Assembly: GCF_000350225.1 (NCBI RefSeq)
Contig: NW_005178587.1
Span: 248,001 to 312,000, forward strand
Reading direction: 5' to 3'
DNA length: 64,000 bases
DNA from: Chondrus crispus
Lineage: Eukaryota > Rhodophyta > Florideophyceae > Gigartinales > Gigartinaceae
The notes under the pieces were generated by a model. The model saw only the letters and a list, made by a program, of their open reading frames with translations. It was not told where the DNA came from and ran no database searches. The position numbers were made by a program, and so were the translations under genes. Positions 20,901-31,284 of the stretch are shown in pieces. Numbering within the stretch: position 1 is the first letter of the stretch; every line of letters starts with the position of its first letter.

Positions 20901-22418
20901 AAGGGTTCCGTCCTTCTTTGGAACTAGGACTACCGGAGAGGCCCACTCGGTGCTGGCGGGTTCGATGACTCCCGCATTCAGCATCTTGTAGACCTCTTTC
21001 GCGACCATTTCGCGCATCGCGGGCCCTTTCCGATAGGGCATCGAGCGGATGGGCTTCGTGCCTGGCTCGAGGGGGATACGGTGTTCCGTCGCTCGGATCG
21101 TTCCGAGCGTACCGTCCCACAAGCCCGAGTGCTTGCGTAGCATCTCGAGGACTTGTCCGCGTAACCTGTCATCACTGATGTATGACAAATCCACTCCCTT
21201 TTCCCAATCCGTGGCGGGATTTTTGGGATCCTTATCTGGTACGCGTACAGTGCCCTCCGTCGGCGAGGGGTACTCCGCGGATCGTACCTCCGCGTTCGCG
21301 ATCACCTCCTCGGCGGAGCTGGGTCGGCCAGCTCCTACCTCACCGACTTGGTCGTCCAAGTCGGTAAGGTGCAACGCGTGCGCGATCTCCTCCGCGACCC
21401 GGCGCTCTGGCGTTAGGATCGCGAGGGGGTTTCGTTTCGCGTAGCCAACGACGGTGTGCTTTGGTAGCCGCCTTGTGCAACGCGAAAAATTCGCGACGAC
21501 GGCCTCGAAGGTCTGGTGCGGTAGGACCTCGGCTACGCCGTTGGTCAACCTCACCCCGAGGCGGTGCTGAGGCGACGGCTTTGGCTCCAAGAAGACGAGC
21601 CCTTTCCCCGCGGTCGTTACCCGTACGCGAGCTTGTGACATCGCGGGGATGGTAACCCAGCGGGCAATACGGATCGCCTGCGGGGCTTCTTCGCGTACGT
21701 CAGCTCGGCTCGTCTGACGGCCTTGTCGTCTGGTCGGGGGAGACGGCTCCCCCCTCCCGTCGACAATGGCAATGGAGCCACCTTGACGGAGGTCAAGCTT
21801 CTGTGCGTCGACATCGATACGACGCACGTGCGCGTCAATGAACGCGGTCCCAAGGAGAACGGGAACCGCGAGCTGGTCCGCGACGACGAACGGAACTCGG
21901 AACGTCGTGTTCCGGAGCCGGACGGCCAGCCGGACAACCGCGCTAAGCTTGAGCGGGTTGCTATTCGCGCCCGCCAGCCGGGGCAGAGGCGCGTCGCGTA
22001 TTACGTAACGCGTCCAGTCGGGAGGAAGGTCGGCCTTCCTCACCAGATTGTATCCCGAGCACGTATCAACGGCGATAGTGTGGGGCTTGAACGCGTTGTC
22101 CTCCGTGGCGATCGAGCCGAGGACATTATATATCTTCGACGTCATCAAGCAGATGACGCCGTCGACAACCTTCGGCGCGGTCCGATCCGCGAGGTCGTTT
22201 CGCCTGGGGCGTCGGCGACGGCTCTTTCCGCGTTTACGCGCCCTTCTTCCTTGGTCGCGGGACGTCTGTTGTTCGTTGACGTCCGCACGACAAGTCGCTT
22301 CCTTGGGCGGTCCGCGGTCCTCCCGCAGCTTACAGCCTACGGGGGGCTCCGGGGGTTTCTTCTCGGGCGTCGGGCATACGGAAGCCACAACGTCCCTTAT
22401 TTCCTGCGCCGGAATCAC
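17985..22418 (-). pseudogene. Pol polyprotein of E3 (PR-RT-RH-IN-chromodomain)
   Basis: Reading right to left: a retropepsin-like domain (VDTCSGYNLV, with DTC where DTG is usual); reverse transcriptase (LRFCVDYRRVNAKT, MPFGLKGAPATFQRALD, YLDDVIVFS); RNase H (MIDTDASAYQLG, YSATERECFAVVWAV, RTDHDALRWL); integrase with an HHCC finger (GHPGQNRMY .. CRTCAMNG) and catalytic D-D-E context (LAIDILGPLP, LLSDNGPQF, GQVERYNRT); then a basic spacer and a chromodomain (YAVERLLKHRVVEDGTTEF). Chromodomain-ended integrase defines chromoviruses, in which it directs integration to modified histones. About three breaks are present, otherwise it is well kept. Confidence 0.88.
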
Positions 22419-22555
22419 GCGGGTTTCGGCGTCTTCGCGTGGGGGAGTGGGGGATATTATCGCTAAATATCCCCCGTGCCCTTGTCGGGCTCGCGGTGAC
22501 GGGTCGATGGGATATGGACAAGACGGCTCACGCGACCGCGCGAACGTAACCGTCT

Positions 22556-25141
22556 TTACGCGTTTTTTGAGCTACCGGAGCTATCGGAGCTAAGCGCGTC
22601 GCTACCGATAGCTGGCACGCCTCCGCGTCCCTCGACGAGTGGGGGCGCGGGCGTGGTCCATCTCGGTCTCGCGGCTTCGTCGAAGTATTCGGATACTTCG
22701 AGGCCTTGATTCACCACGTCCGGACGTTGCAGAATTTGCGGGGCCGCGGGTGCCGGATCTCCTTCGCGTTCCCCCCTGGGCAGGGCATGCGTATCCTCTG
22801 CCCAGTCCTGGAGGTACATTATCGCGTTCTGTACCCCCGGCGGGAGTCGGGAACGGTCCCGGTCTCCCCTTCCGTCTTGACGCGGATATCGCGTGTCCGC
22901 CTGGTGGAAGTCGCGTCTCCCGCGTTGGTCGAGTTCGTTACGACGGTACCCGCCACCGCGGGGCGGGAAGCGGGCGCCCGCACCCGCTCGACTCGGGTAC
23001 CCTTGACGCGGAAATCGGTCCTCGCGAACCGATTGTTGGAGGAGGTTGCGCATCCCAGGACGCGTCTCCATCTGGTACTTGTAATTCCTGTACGCGGTGA
23101 ACATCCGTTGCTCTGGCGACAGGAATGGACACGCGTACATGGCATGCCCGTACGTACGGCATAGCCAACAGACGTACGCGCTACCGTCTGTGGATGCGAA
23201 AGATGCCGCGTGACGCGTCTCCTCTTCGGTTAACTTGGGGACGCTTGCCGGTATGCGATCCCCTCCTTGACGCGAAATGTCCAGCTCCTGCACCTTGTGG
23301 TCCGTACCGCTTGGCAGGCGCGGAGTATGCGCGAACGCGGTGGCGAAGCTTCCGGTCGACCGCGTTGACGCCGGTGTGGGAGGTCGACCTCCCCCTTGCT
23401 CCATGCCTCGCGCGATGAGGACAGGGTCGGCCTGCCACTCATCTTCTCCAATATGGAGGGCTGTCGCGAGTGAACTTGTCGCGTTCGACCTCGATGGTCG
23501 ACCCGCTCTCCCTGCCGGTTTCGGATCCGGCAGGGGTAGGCCGCGACGCGCGCGGAAGGTAGTACCTTCCGCCGTCGCTATACGGCGGATGCTTGAGAGG
23601 TCTGTCTTCTGCGATCCGGGCAGTCGTTGCACCGTCTCAGCCACGGCGGCTCGGGTCGCCGGGGCTAGTCCGCGCACGAAATAATGCGCGAGTGCTTGTT
23701 CGGTGAACACCGCGGTGCATCGGAACGCGGCGGACTCCAATCGATCCGCGTACGCGTTCTCCGTCTCGTGGGGTTGCTGTCGCGCGGTCGCGACTGTATC
23801 ATACGCTTCACCGAACACGTCGTCCGTGAAGTAGCGTTTGATGAACTGGTTGACGAGGCCAGGCCAGCTTACGTCGTCGTGAAGCTGGCCAGCGCGTAGT
23901 CCGCGCATGGTGTAACTCGTATACAATCTTTCCGCGTCGCGTTCAAGAAAATGCGCGAAGACGCGGACGGCAACACCTTCGGTTAGGTGTTGCGCGTTGA
24001 AGGTGATACGTATATCCTTCAAGAACGGTAGTAACTGAATCGCGTCAGTGCCGTCGAAGCTGCGCATCGTGGGTCGAATCCCACGACAGCGCTGGACGTA
24101 CTTCGCGATTCGTCCCGCGTCTCCCGAGGTAACGAGCCTCGACGTATTGTCCAACCGATACATGCGGTAGTTCGCGACGTCGCTGAACTCCTGTATCATG
24201 GTATGGACGGGCGCAACCCCGGGTGCCGCGGGTCCCAGCGTCCCGAAAGGGGTGACGGGCAGCGTTCGGATATCGACCGGACCGGGATGCGCGGTGAGGT
24301 CCACCGGCTGGTAGCCGCCCCAGCGAGGATCGAAAGAGATAATCGGTTCTCTTGATCCGCGGGCGGCTCCTCCACGGTCCTGGTCGTCCGCGTACGGTAC
24401 GCGTCTCATCCCCCGTATGTCTCCGGCGACATACGGGAGGGCTTGGGTTTCGGACGCGACATTCGCGTCCATTGGTGGTCTTGGGCCATCCGCGTACCGA
24501 CTGGATCCGGCACCCGTCGGTTGGAACTCCGGTGCGTCTGACGCGATCGGGGGAACAGTGGCACCGGGCCCCCTCGCAGGAGCCCCGGGCGACCTGTTGG
24601 TCGGGGTCTGTTCCACCTCGCGAGCGCGTCTCCGCGTCGAGTTGAGTTCCGCGGCCATATGGGCAAACGCGTGTATTTGCTCCGCCGACGGGAAGGGTTG
24701 TGCGTCGGGTCGTCTTGATGAGGCCGACCTCTCAGGGCGGCCTTCCCTGTCCTCGACAGGGGAATCGAGACGCGAATCCTCGACGAGCGCTAGCCGACTC
24801 TGTAGCTGGTCGACTAGCGCTCGGAGGTTCTCCAAGGATTGGGAGACGCGGTCGAACCTTCCTTCGCGAAGCGAGCGTAGCTCTTCCATACAGCGCGTAT
24901 ACACCGCGTCCGAGACGTCAATTCGGAGCGAGGTCCGGACGTCCTCGATGTATTCCGCGATCCTGTCATACATCGCGCGAGCGCGTCCTTCTGAAAACCC
25001 AGGCGACGGTTCGCGGTCGGTAGGACCTGCGGCGCCGCCGCCGAAGGGGGCGCGCAGCGCGCCTGACTCGGAGGCGCGGCGCGCAGTTGACTCCATATTC
25101 GCCGGTTCCGTCTGAATCGAGTTCGCGGTTCCTTCTTCCAT
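22556..25141 (-). CDS. Gag polyprotein of E3, about 862 aa, looks whole
   Basis: I place the start at the ATG at 25141 (MEEGTANSIQTEPANM). The frame also stays open upstream through the primer-binding region into the LTR to 25237. In order: acidic/low-complexity head, coiled coil (DRVSQSLENLRALVDQLQSR), Pro/Ser linker, capsid-like block (RSFDGTDAIQLLPFLKDI, HFLERDAERLYTSYTMRGL), and a CCHC zinc knuckle near residue 650 (CWLCRTYGHAMYAC, spacing C-X2-C-X4-H-X4-C) with an Arg/Gly-rich tail for nucleic acid binding. Gag forms the particle and packages RNA. Its length is large for a Gypsy Gag. Confidence 0.85.
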   Translation of the reverse strand: MEEGTANSIQTEPANMESTARRASESGALRAPFGGGAAGPTDREPSPGFSEGRARAMYDRIAEYIEDVRTSLRIDVSDAVYTRCMEELRSLREGRFDRVSQSLENLRALVDQLQSRLALVEDSRLDSPVEDREGRPERSASSRRPDAQPFPSAEQIHAFAHMAAELNSTRRRAREVEQTPTNRSPGAPARGPGATVPPIASDAPEFQPTGAGSSRYADGPRPPMDANVASETQALPYVAGDIRGMRRVPYADDQDRGGAARGSREPIISFDPRWGGYQPVDLTAHPGPVDIRTLPVTPFGTLGPAAPGVAPVHTMIQEFSDVANYRMYRLDNTSRLVTSGDAGRIAKYVQRCRGIRPTMRSFDGTDAIQLLPFLKDIRITFNAQHLTEGVAVRVFAHFLERDAERLYTSYTMRGLRAGQLHDDVSWPGLVNQFIKRYFTDDVFGEAYDTVATARQQPHETENAYADRLESAAFRCTAVFTEQALAHYFVRGLAPATRAAVAETVQRLPGSQKTDLSSIRRIATAEGTTFRARRGLPLPDPKPAGRAGRPSRSNATSSLATALHIGEDEWQADPVLIARGMEQGGGRPPTPASTRSTGSFATAFAHTPRLPSGTDHKVQELDISRQGGDRIPASVPKLTEEETRHAASFASTDGSAYVCWLCRTYGHAMYACPFLSPEQRMFTAYRNYKYQMETRPGMRNLLQQSVREDRFPRQGYPSRAGAGARFPPRGGGYRRNELDQRGRRDFHQADTRYPRQDGRGDRDRSRLPPGVQNAIMYLQDWAEDTHALPRGEREGDPAPAAPQILQRPDVVNQGLEVSEYFDEAARPRWTTPAPPLVEGRGGVPAIGSDALSSDSSGSSKNA

Positions 25142-25203
25142 TTCGATGCGCGCGGACGCGGATCCGAACGATATTCTTCTCGCAATAATCGCGTGGCCTT
25201 CTA

Positions 25204-25217
25204 GGTCGGGAGACCAC
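25204..25217 (-). promoter_or_regulatory. Primer-binding site candidate of E3
   Basis: One base inside the 5' LTR the minus strand reads TGGTCTCCCGACC, beginning with TGG as expected for pairing with a tRNA CCA end. The same sequence stands at this place in E1 (1667-1680) and, slightly changed, in E4. I cannot name the tRNA. Confidence 0.6.
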
Positions 25218-25879
25218 TGTAGTATAACACCCCCCAACGGAGAGGGGTGTATACTCTGCTCGACGTAGACCCGTACGAGGGGCGAGAAGACGGGGAGAAC
25301 ACACAGCTAACGAGACAGGGAAGCGGGCCCTGGTAGCGTGGTAGAGCGGGACGGTCGGGGACGAGCGTACGCGCGGGCCGATCTACGCCTCGACGCCCCG
25401 GAGCAGCGCTGGGTAACGTACCAGCGCTGACGGGCGGAGGCGGATCTAGGCTCGCTGGCGTACGCGGCTGTCCCCTACCCGCTTTGTCCCGGTTAACGCG
25501 CGCGAAGGCGGATCGCGCTCGTCAGTTAAGCTGGAAGACGGACCTAGGCGGTAGGTCGTGGACAAGTCCGTGCTTGTCCCCCTACCCCGCCGCCGGTTGC
25601 GCTCGTATTTAATGTATACAATGCGTCTATCATAATACTACAGTACTGGTATGCTGTAGTAACTTACTGTAGCGCGGGTCGTCCCGCGCTGTAATGCTGT
25701 CAGCCGTCGGGGCTGACAGCACACGTGTGAGACGCGTACTGTACGCGCGGTGGTACGCGCCTCCTACACGTGTACGCGTGTGGTCCCGCGTCCTCCGTAC
25801 ACGTGGGGGTACACGTGTGCGCCGGTGTGGTTCGTATTGATCTGATCTAAATCTAATCGCGAACCGCCGTTATGCCACA
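25218..25879 (-). repeat. LTR family A, 5' LTR of E3 (662 bp)
   Basis: Same length and ends as the LTR at 11974-12635, with about 12 differences by eye. The five bases following it (CGGCC) match the start of the internal region after the left LTR. This could be chance, a tandem remnant, or a target duplication whose partner is lost in the gap. Confidence 0.92.
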
Positions 25880-26103
25880 CGGCCGTGTCTGCGCGAGGGA
25901 AAAAGAAGAGCAGTGGAGATACGTTGTTCCTAATACCGGAAGTAATGGAGGGCAGAACAAGGGGAAAGGAGGGTGTATCGAAGGGGAGAAGGATTGAATC
26001 TGTCTACAACTTTTTGTTGGAGGTGAGGGGGAGGTCTGTCCTGTGGGGCACAGTAGAAATATAAATTACTTAGGAGGGAAATATTAATGCGAAGGGCTTC
26101 ACG

Positions 26104-26801
26104 CTATGGATTGTGGCCTGTAAGGAAGGCTTCGACGCAGCCTGAGAGCCGGGAAGTATTAGCACGGGAGTTGGCTTCGAATGCCACTAGGGGATTGCAG
26201 GATTTATCTAAGCAACTGCAGCGGCGTGGACGACTGGAGCAGGATTTGAGGATGTGACAGGCAGTGGTCGCGCGAAGGAATATGCTGCTCCCAAATATGG
26301 ACCAGATTGTATCGCCTTTCCAGACAGATCGACGATCAAAGGTGACGTTGGTAGTTTTGCTAAACTGTCGGCTGGGGAGGGAGGGGAGGAGGAGATCGAC
26401 GTGGGCGGGGCGCGCAAGAACGAGGGCGTAGAGAAGGAAGTAGAGCTGGTTGCCGACGCCGCCGTGCCTGATGGCGACTTGGACGGCGTTTGGACGGCGG
26501 GTGACCACGCACGTGTGGGGGATCGTGGCCGGGTGGTGGCCGGTAGGGGATAGGGCGGCGATGAGATTGCGGGGGCGGGGGGTGTTGCATGGTGCGCGCG
26601 GGGGGAAAGGACGCTAGAGTGGAGCAGGCAGCAGACGAAGAGGATGGAGAGCGTGCGACGCAGGATGGCGCGTCGCGGCTTAGCGAAATATCGAGGTCGA
26701 GGCCGCACGCATGTCCCACGGCGACGCACGCTGGTGCCAAGCCTGCGTCCAGCGTAGTAGCCTCGTGCAGAAACCGGCGCACGACCTCGGTCTTGCCGCA
26801 C
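26104..26801 (-). pseudogene. Broken type II membrane protein with a GGxGNQ motif (possible glycosyltransferase)
   Basis: The minus strand shows a basic head (MRQDRGRAPVSARGYY), then a hydrophobic anchor (RRTLSILFVCCLLHSSVLS), then a Pro/Ser stem. In another frame of the same strand comes AVQVAIRHGGVGNQLYFLL, with a hydrophobic-helix pattern continuing (YALVLARPAHVDLLLPSL) to a TAG at 26104. GG(L/V)GNQ near the start of the catalytic domain is typical of fucosyltransferases such as GT11, and the anchor-stem-catalytic order fits a Golgi enzyme. The change of frame and the short C-terminal part indicate a pseudogene or an unrecognised intron. The family assignment rests on one motif. Confidence 0.4.
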
Positions 26802-27189
26802 GCGAAGTAGTATTAGCTGACGGCCATTCAGCTCACGGCGCTCTTCGGATCACGGTCCACCAGCCAGTGGGCTTCTTGCAGACGAAGAATAACGGCACCC
26901 GACATGCGGAATTCGACGAGCTATTACGAGATGAGGGAAGGCCACTCCGGTGGCACTCCGCACAAGAAACGGCGGGGGGATGCTACTGCGGTGGCACTCT
27001 GCATGTGATACGACAGCACTGCACGGTTGACCCAGATTTCCGCCCTACTCTACCTACTGTTACATACACAATACGTAAATACTAGGTAAATACTACGATT
27101 GCACCCCTAATTCCCTGATCACACTGCGGGTGCCCTACAAACGCCTACAGTAGGGTTGCTAGGGTACGCAAGACATCGGCGATGCAAAT
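26802..27189. other. Unassigned sequence before E5
   Basis: I see no intact gene. One short minus-strand stretch near 26840-26900 (PLFFVCKKPTGWW) vaguely resembles a reverse transcriptase segment. There is a small CCGGTGGCACTCCGCA / GCGGTGGCACTCTGCA direct repeat at about 26949 and 26989. This may be a decayed element that cut off the front of E5. Confidence 0.35.
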
Positions 27190-28229
27190 AACAGGCCGCT
27201 TGGCACATTTGGCACGATCAAGGTGCCTGTGAGGCTTGGACGATTTGCGGCAACTGCCGGATTTATAGTATGGGAGAAACTCGCCGTGCCGCTAATTCTA
27301 GGCGCGGACTATTGTGATTGGTTCGTAGACGCTATTTACCCCCGGAAGGAAAAGGTGGAGTTTGTGGAATTTTCGGCGGTTCCGATTGTGCGAAAATTCT
27401 CGCCGAGAAAAGGGAAACGGACTCTCGTTCAGGGAGAGAACGAGGAAGATGGAAAACGGGAAAGGATATCTCCGAAGGTGAAAGTGGCTAAGGCAACGAC
27501 GATTGAACCAGGGACGCGACAAGTAATCCAATATGTTTCAAAAAGAAACGGCCTCGTCGTGGTCCAGCCCTACTCGCCTCTGTACGACAAGCATGGGTTG
27601 GTGAGTTCAAACGGGGTGGCTCAATTAGAGCCTGACAGACCATTTCGCTTATTAGTGGCGAACTTTAGACCGTATCTTGTCAGGGTTCAGAAGGGTCAAG
27701 TGGTAGCAGAGGTTCTACCCCACCCAAGGGCCGTGTTGGAAAGCAAGACTACATTCAGAGAAGTGCTTGGAGTTCAAGAGAGGACAAGAGAAAATTTTAT
27801 TGATTCTACAATTCGCCTAAGGGCGACAGAAGATATACATCGTCGGAACAAAGCCGCAAGGACCAGCTGGCGGAACGGTCGGGCGAGCTCTCCGCAACGG
27901 TATCTACGAAGCCGGAACGACGGATCGAGCCCTCACCGCCGGACGTGGAGGAACTCGACCTGAGCCACGTCCCGGACCGGCTGCGCGAAAGATTCCGTCA
28001 GATGTAGAAGAAGTACTCACGCATGTCGGACGGGACTCTCGGAGAGATCAACACCACGGTCCATCGGATTGAGTTGGCCCCGGAGACCAGGCCCATCGCA
28101 CAAGCCCCGTATCGAGCGGGACCGAAAACTCGAGAAGTAGAAGATGCAGAAGTGCAGAAGATGTTAGAAGCAGGAGTCATTGAACCGGTGCAGTCAGAAT
28201 GGGCGTCGCCCGTTTTGTTGGTGCCCAAG
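27190..28229 (+). pseudogene. E5 pol, protease and start of reverse transcriptase
   Basis: KVPVRLGRFAATAGFIVWEK and LILGADYCDWFVDAIYP are typical of the second half of a Gypsy retropepsin and its linker. The piece from 28023 (GEINTTVHRIELAPETRPI, EVQKMLEAGVIEPVQSEWAS, PVLLVPK) is the N-terminal part of a Gypsy reverse transcriptase. It stops at the E4 insertion, and the sequence resumes at 41886. It is broken in places. Confidence 0.8.
28225..28229. other. Target-site duplication CCAAG, left of E4
   Basis: CCAAG stands directly before the E4 left LTR and again directly after its right LTR (41886-41890). Five bases is the usual duplication size for Ty3/Gypsy integrases. Confidence 0.88.
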
Positions 28230-28880
28230 TATAGTATAACACCCCCCAACGGAGAGGGGTGTATACTTAGCTCGACGTAGACCCCGTACGAGGGGCGAGA
28301 AGACCGGAAGAACACACAGCTAACGAGACAGGGAAGCGGGCCCTGGTAGCGTGGTAGAGCGGGACGGTTGGGGACGAGCGTACGCACGTGCAGATCTATG
28401 CCTCGACGCCCCGGAGCAGCGCTGGGTAACGTACCAGCGCTGACGGGCGGAGGCGGATCTAGGCTCGCTCGCGTACGCGGCTGTCCCCTACCCGCTTTGT
28501 CCCGGTTAACGCGCGCGAAGGCGGATCGCGCTCGTTAGTTAAGCTTGAAGACGGACCTAGGCGGTAGGTCGTGGAAAAGTTCGTGCTTGTCCACCTACTC
28601 CGCCGCCGGCCTCGCTCGTATTTAATGTATCCAATGCCTCCATCATAACACTACAGTACCGGTATGCTGTAGTAGCGGGTCGTCCCGCTCTGTAATGCTG
28701 TCAGCCGTCGGGGCTGACAGCACACGTGTGAGACGCGTACTGTGCGTGTGGTGGTACGCCCCTCCTACACGTGTACGCGTGTGGTCGCGGGTCCCTCGTA
28801 CACGTGGGGGCACACGTGTGCGCGTGTGTGCTTCGTATAGATCTGATCTAAATCTAATCACGAACCGCCGTTATGCCACA
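28230..28880 (-). repeat. LTR family A, 3' LTR of E4 (651 bp)
   Basis: Homologous throughout to the E3 LTRs, with the hairpin row slightly shortened by a small deletion. It ends GTTATGCCACA, again supplying an ATG to the plus-strand cargo frame. The neighbouring sequence on the left is E5 pol. Confidence 0.9.
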
Positions 28881-31284
28881 CGGCCCCCTCCTCAAGAGTG
28901 AACGTCCGCGTTCACCCTTGAGGAGTGAGAGAGCCATGTCCGACCCGGTCGCTTCCGGAGCCTTGGCCTTGTTCCCCCGCTATAGGGCGCATCCCCCCGC
29001 GTTGATCCCCGATCGCCTCTCCCCTGTCTGCGTCTCGGTCCTCATCCGCGCACCCCTTTCCTTCGCCTACATCGGCTTCTTCCCGCACATCGGTGCGGAC
29101 GTCGTTCACCTTCCTCGCCCGTACGCGGGCTTCCATGTGGTCCTCATGTCTCCTCCTCCCGCGGGTCATCCCGCTGTCGACTCCCCGCTGTCCCCTTCAT
29201 GGGAGGGTTCCTCCGTGGCACCCCTCGCACTTCCACAGCGCCCTGGGGCGTCCAGGCCCCTGCGTACAGTATCCGTCCCGGCCTCTAGCGGGATCTCCGT
29301 TACGCTTCCCCTTCGCGTAGAGGGGTTCGTTCCTTCCGCGGCGCCCGCGTTGCCGCCTTTCCAAAAGTCGCGCGAACCTTCCGGGTCCGCGTCAACGGTT
29401 GCATTCCGTCCGGCCTCTTCGATGGGCGCGGTACAGAAGGGAGGAGAAGCCGCGCGAGCGGTCCCCGACGGGTCCGCTTCCGTGAGGTCACCGGATGCAG
29501 AGCCCGGTAATGCGGCTTACGAGCCACGCAGTGGGTCTTATAGAGCGTGGGGGAGCTGCCGACAGCCCGGCGCCCTGCCCCAGAAGTGTCGGGGCATGCT
29601 CGACGACAGCGCGGAGTTGGCCGACGACACCACGCAGTGGTTTGGTGCTCCTCTGGAGCGCTCGCTCTCGTTACCGGTTGAGCGACTGCGGTTCCGGTGG
29701 CGTCGGCACACCCGATTGGGGATCACGCTTGCCGACCTACTGTCCCGCGACTCCATGCGTGCCGACCTCATGCGTGTTCGAAGCATCTACGAGGCGGGTC
29801 TTGTGGACGAGGCCGGCTTCGTCCTCGAGAGGTTGACGAGTCAAGGCGGGGGAGTCTCGTATCAACTCCCCGACGCGATCCCCGGGGACAGGTCCTTCGC
29901 GTACAGCATCGGTGAAGTTTCGTATGTAGACCGTATATCTGAACACTTTTTCGGTCGTCTCCCTGACGGCCGGCGGCGTTTCGTGTTCTCGGAAGTGAAG
30001 GAGCTATTCGTTAGCCCTAGACCGTACGCGTATTCAAAGACCCGCGTGGCCTTGCAAGAATCCGCTAGCTCACTCATGCGGCTTCACGCTATTGCGGTGT
30101 CGCCCCATGATAGGGCGACATACCGCCATCGCGAGGAAGAGGACGGTCGCGTTTTTAGATCGGCGTCCTTTCAGCACGGCATCTCTGCAAGGGACTTCCC
30201 CGAACTGCCAGAGACGCTGCAGAGGTCCCTTCCATCCTTCGGGGTCTAGCCGCACCTTCCATATGCCTTAAAGCATTTCGGGTTTGCGTGCTCCGACCCC
30301 TGTCACCGGGCCTACGCTGAATTAATGCACAATGTCGAGTGTGAGTGGGCATGGGCCCTAGGGAGGGCGTTTATGACCGAGGTCCATGTCAACCGTCGCG
30401 TGTTTGTCCAACCCATCGGGGTCTTCGCGTTTCTTGGGAGGGTCGCCGTCGACCTCCCCGACGTGCCCCTACATCCTTTAGAGACGCATTCCAAACACGC
30501 GACGTGGAGCTTCGCGTCCGTACTTTCACTCATGCATCGCGCGTGCCAGGTGCCCGAGCGTACGCGGCGCCCGTAGACCGATTACACCACGGTCGAGCAA
30601 AGTTCTTTTCTACTGTACGACGCGCGGTCCGAGTCCTTCGTAGCGAAGCCGGCCTCTCCCCAGTCTTCGCCCACCGTCGCCGGGAGAGTGGCCGGTGTGG
30701 GCTCCGCCCGTCGCGAGGCTCAGCGAAAGCGGTACCGAGAGGTGGACCACGACACCTCGGCTTTCGTGTCGTCGCGCTTAACCCACTTACAGTCACCCAA
30801 TACGTCCGGGGTATTTCGTCAATTCGCGTCGGAGGTTCCGCCTGTACCCCCTTTGAACTTGGCACGGCAAGGACTGTTGCCCTCTTCCGCGACGCCGCAG
30901 CTCATATTGTCGCCGGGGGATATCTCGGCGATTCCCGAATTGACTCGCGCCCTCGGTACGGCGTCCCATCGCGTTTGGAAGGTCGGTGGGCTGCTAAGAA
31001 CCATCGCGAGCTGGTACCTTACGCGCAGCGCCGAAGCGAGTCGTATCGATGCAGAGCGAGAAGCCCATGCGGCGGACCTTCCCCGCGTTCGGGAGGCCCT
31101 GGACGACTTCACTAAATCGTCCCTTCGACAGTTTGAGGCCCTCGACCGGGCGATGGCGGATCGTGACCGATACCGCCGCGAGCGAGACGAACTCCGTGCA
31201 GCGGCACAGCGAGGAGTCGCGCTTGCCCGCCACTCTGGCGCGTCCGCGTCGCGTCCCATAATGCCGGACCCTTACGCCGGATAA
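28873..31284 (+). pseudogene. Antisense cargo frame of E4 (degraded copy)
   Basis: It corresponds to the E3 antisense frame along nearly its whole length: same LTR-borne ATG and second ATG (MSDPVAS), variable Pro-rich head, conserved globular part (ADDTTQWFG, PRPYAYSK, SASSLMRL, DGRRVFRSASF-like segments, RDFPELPE), basic patch (SARREAQRKRYREVD) and coiled coil (DRYRRERDELRAAAQRG). The copy has about two or three breaks. In a sample of 29 codons (13861-13947 against 30127-30213) I count 11 silent and 6 amino-acid-changing codon differences, which favours past selection on the protein. Family and function are unknown. Confidence 0.75.
28881..28922 (-). promoter_or_regulatory. Terminal purine tract and hairpin of E4
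   Basis: GGCCCCCTCCTCAAGAGTG follows the LTR; on the minus strand this is a G/A tract (GAGGAGGGGG) with the stem CTCAAGAGTGAACG / CGTTCACCCTTGAG at 28891-28922. The internal copy at 33852-33886 shares 23 consecutive bases with it. Confidence 0.65.

Larger units (their letters stand above)
11974..25879 (-). mobile_element. E3: Ty3/Gypsy chromovirus with antisense cargo block, 13.9 kb
   Basis: The order on the minus strand is 5' LTR (25218-25879), primer-binding region, gag, pol (protease, reverse transcriptase, RNase H, integrase, chromodomain), internal purine tract, a block of about 5 kb with a long reading frame on the plus strand, terminal purine tract, and 3' LTR (11974-12635). The two 662 bp LTRs differ at about 12 positions by eye (near 2%), so the insertion is fairly young. 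Gag looks whole, pol has about three breaks, and the antisense frame is open. Target duplications cannot be checked because the left LTR joins E2. Confidence 0.9.

Noticed and set aside
25880-25884. CGGCC as the right target duplication of E3
   Set aside because: The same bases begin the internal region after the left LTR and the left flank is gag sequence, so the match is uninformative.
26840-26900. Short minus-strand resemblance to reverse transcriptase (PLFFVCKK)
   Set aside because: Only about 20 residues, without neighbouring motifs; too little to call an element.
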